From Nerophis ophidion (lineage: Eukaryota; Chordata; Actinopteri; Syngnathiformes; Syngnathidae), in assembly GCF_033978795.1 (NCBI RefSeq), contig NC_084634.1, positions 20,274,126 through 20,338,125 of the forward strand: a stretch of 64,000 bases of DNA, in the 5' to 3' direction. A program made the translations under genes and the position numbers. The notes under the pieces were generated by a model that was not told the DNA's origin, searched no databases, and saw only the letters and a program-made list of their open reading frames with translations. Each line of letters opens with the position of its first letter. The stretch's first letter is position 1. Shown in pieces: positions 62,841 through 64,000 of this stretch.

Positions 62841-64000
62841 ACCGTCCCAGTCAGCTTTTTCACCTGCATGGATTCCTGCCTTCCTTTCCCGCCCCCTGGT
62901 TCCTCTCCCCCAGCGGCAGTGTCTCCGGCGCCGTGGTAAACGTGGCGGCCAGCTGGTGAAATTTAGGGCACTCCTGGCCCGGCTTCCCATGGCTTCCCGA
63001 AGGAGGAATGGTGCGGTATCCGGTCTCCTCCTGCACCCATGCTCGCTGGATCCCATCAGTTCCTGGCTTGTTCCTATATCGTTGGTTTGGAGGATGAGAC
63101 TTGCCGCCGTTGCTCCTGCTGTCCCCGCCCCCGGAGGCGCGGGGTGGATTCCCGCCACCTGCGGGCTGTCTGTCGGGCCCCACCTGGAATAGCTGCGGCC
63201 TTGGACGTGGTGGCCCCTGCCAGGTTCAGTCTTGTGAACGCAAAATCTTTGACAAACAAAACGATTATCTTGAACTTCCCGCAGACTTGACCAATTCTGT
63301 GTGACGGAAACATGGCTGAGAGCCGGTGAGTCCGCCCCTCTTAATGAACTTCTGCTTCCAGAGTGTTCCTACGTTTATTCTCCGCGGTCGTCTGGTCGAA
63401 AAGGAGGAGGATTAGCAGTGTTTTTTAAAAATGAATTTAAATGCCGTCTGATACGCCTGCAATCCTCCTTTTCAAGCTTGGAACTGTGCAAGTTTGAACT
63501 GGGTCTTTCTGATGTCGTCCTGTGTGCCGTCGTCCATCGACCACCCAAGTACCCCAAAGACTTTATAACTGACTTTTCTGAAATTTGGGCTGAAATCCTG
63601 CCTAAATATAATCTTGTCCTTATTGCTGGTGATTTTAATATTCACACCTAAGCCCAGACGAGTCGCTTTCCAGGAGCTTCCTGACTCATTTAACTTTGTA
63701 CAGTCTGTGTGTGGTTCCACACATGAACGCAGGCATAAACTCCATTTAGTGCTCTCGTATGGTTTGCGACGCTGTGTTCTCTGATCATATGCCGATCCTG
63801 TTTGATATTCCCACTCAGTGTCCGTTACATTGTGCGCTCCGCCTCAACGCTCTCGCATGTTTAATTCTTGGTCTCCTGCTCTGTTTTCTCTTCCATTTTT
63901 TAGAATCTTTGTGATGATAATTCTGCAGCCTCTGTGTGTCTGAATACTGAAGAGTTGGTTTCTGGGTTCAACTCTATTTGTTTACAAACATTGGATACTA
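62841..64000 (+). pseudogene. L2 LINE endonuclease region, continues past window
   Basis: FSLVNAKSLTNKTIIL, a shift, CVTETWLRAGESAPLNELLL, SYVYSPRSSGRKGGGLAVFF, LCAVVHRPPKYPKDFITDFS, EIWAEILPKYNLVLIAGDFN then IHT and a stop at 63649-63651. The SDHMPILF box follows in another frame near 63784. All endonuclease motifs (ETW, GDFN, SDH) are visible but the frame is broken at least three times. The RT would lie to the right. Confidence 0.75.

Noticed and set aside
62823..63313. Overlapping minus-strand frames of 79-111 codons
   Set aside because: They lie opposite the L2 endonuclease leader and carry no motif.
1..64000. Prokaryotic-type operon, defence island or phage system
   Set aside because: Introns, SINEs, hATs and C2H2 arrays make this vertebrate DNA; no operon-like runs of genes exist.

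Overview
This is ray-finned (teleost) fish nuclear DNA: spliced host-gene exons, many C2H2 zinc fingers joined by TGEKP linkers, and a dense teleost repeat set (V-SINEs, tRNA-derived SINEs, L2/CR1/Rex-like, RTE-like and Tx1/L1-like LINEs, Tc1, hAT, TTAA-target elements, Ty3/gypsy, BEL/Pao, Penelope). The repeat mix gives an impression of a pipefish-like genome, but the species cannot be fixed by reading. Almost every long open frame is a transposon remnant; host coding sequence is a small part of the window.

Layout. 0.3-3.4 kb (+): last exons of a multicopy SAMD3-like gene, whose terminal exon carries a one-base shift and a SINE. 3.5-9.8 kb: decayed LINE, Penelope and SINE pieces, then a solo LTR that holds a TTAA/THAP element that holds another repeat. 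9.8-12.1 kb (-): zinc-finger pseudogene, with a plausible first exon at 28.0 kb and a promoter-like block at 28.2-28.7 kb. The 16 kb intron between them is built from a pogo-like element, a LINE split by a Tc1 copy that itself carries two V-SINEs, a 24 x 52-bp minisatellite and two hATs, a 175-bp satellite, a solo LTR and two more hATs. 29.2-37.3 kb (-): a Ty3/gypsy pol remnant interrupted by a TTAA element, then a LINE whose ORF2 is broken only by one stop codon. 37.3-38.7 kb: an inverted repeat around a V-SINE and a LINE end.

38.8-40.8 kb and 58.4-60.4 kb (+) are two copies of one ~2-kb segment carrying a CGCG-box/YY1-type promoter and exons 1 and 2 of a zinc-finger-type gene; no finger exon of this subfamily follows either copy here. 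41.5-47.9 kb: LINE 3' end, a chimeric lysine-rich/BEL-Pao open frame, and a CR1/L2-like LINE cut cleanly by a second TTAA/THAP element. 48-49.3 kb: Tc1 copy 2. 50.9-52.1 kb (+): the one open zinc-finger exon, an inverted paralogue of the pseudogene at 10.5-12.1 kb; its 3' flank holds a 5'-truncated LINE. 54.2-56.4 kb: decayed L2. 57.2-58.4 kb: mixed repeats plus a second copy of the ZNF143-motif promoter block. 60.4-64 kb: a DNA transposon split by Tc1 copy 3, then two LINE pieces, the last running off the window.

The host genes form a small cluster of duplicated zinc-finger genes. Such genes are widely thought to bind transposons, which suits a region remodelled by them, but no targets can be read from sequence alone. 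I found no convincing new biological system. The best leads are the TTAA/THAP family, the minisatellite grown from transposase DNA, the promoter-exon duplication and the chimeric ORF.
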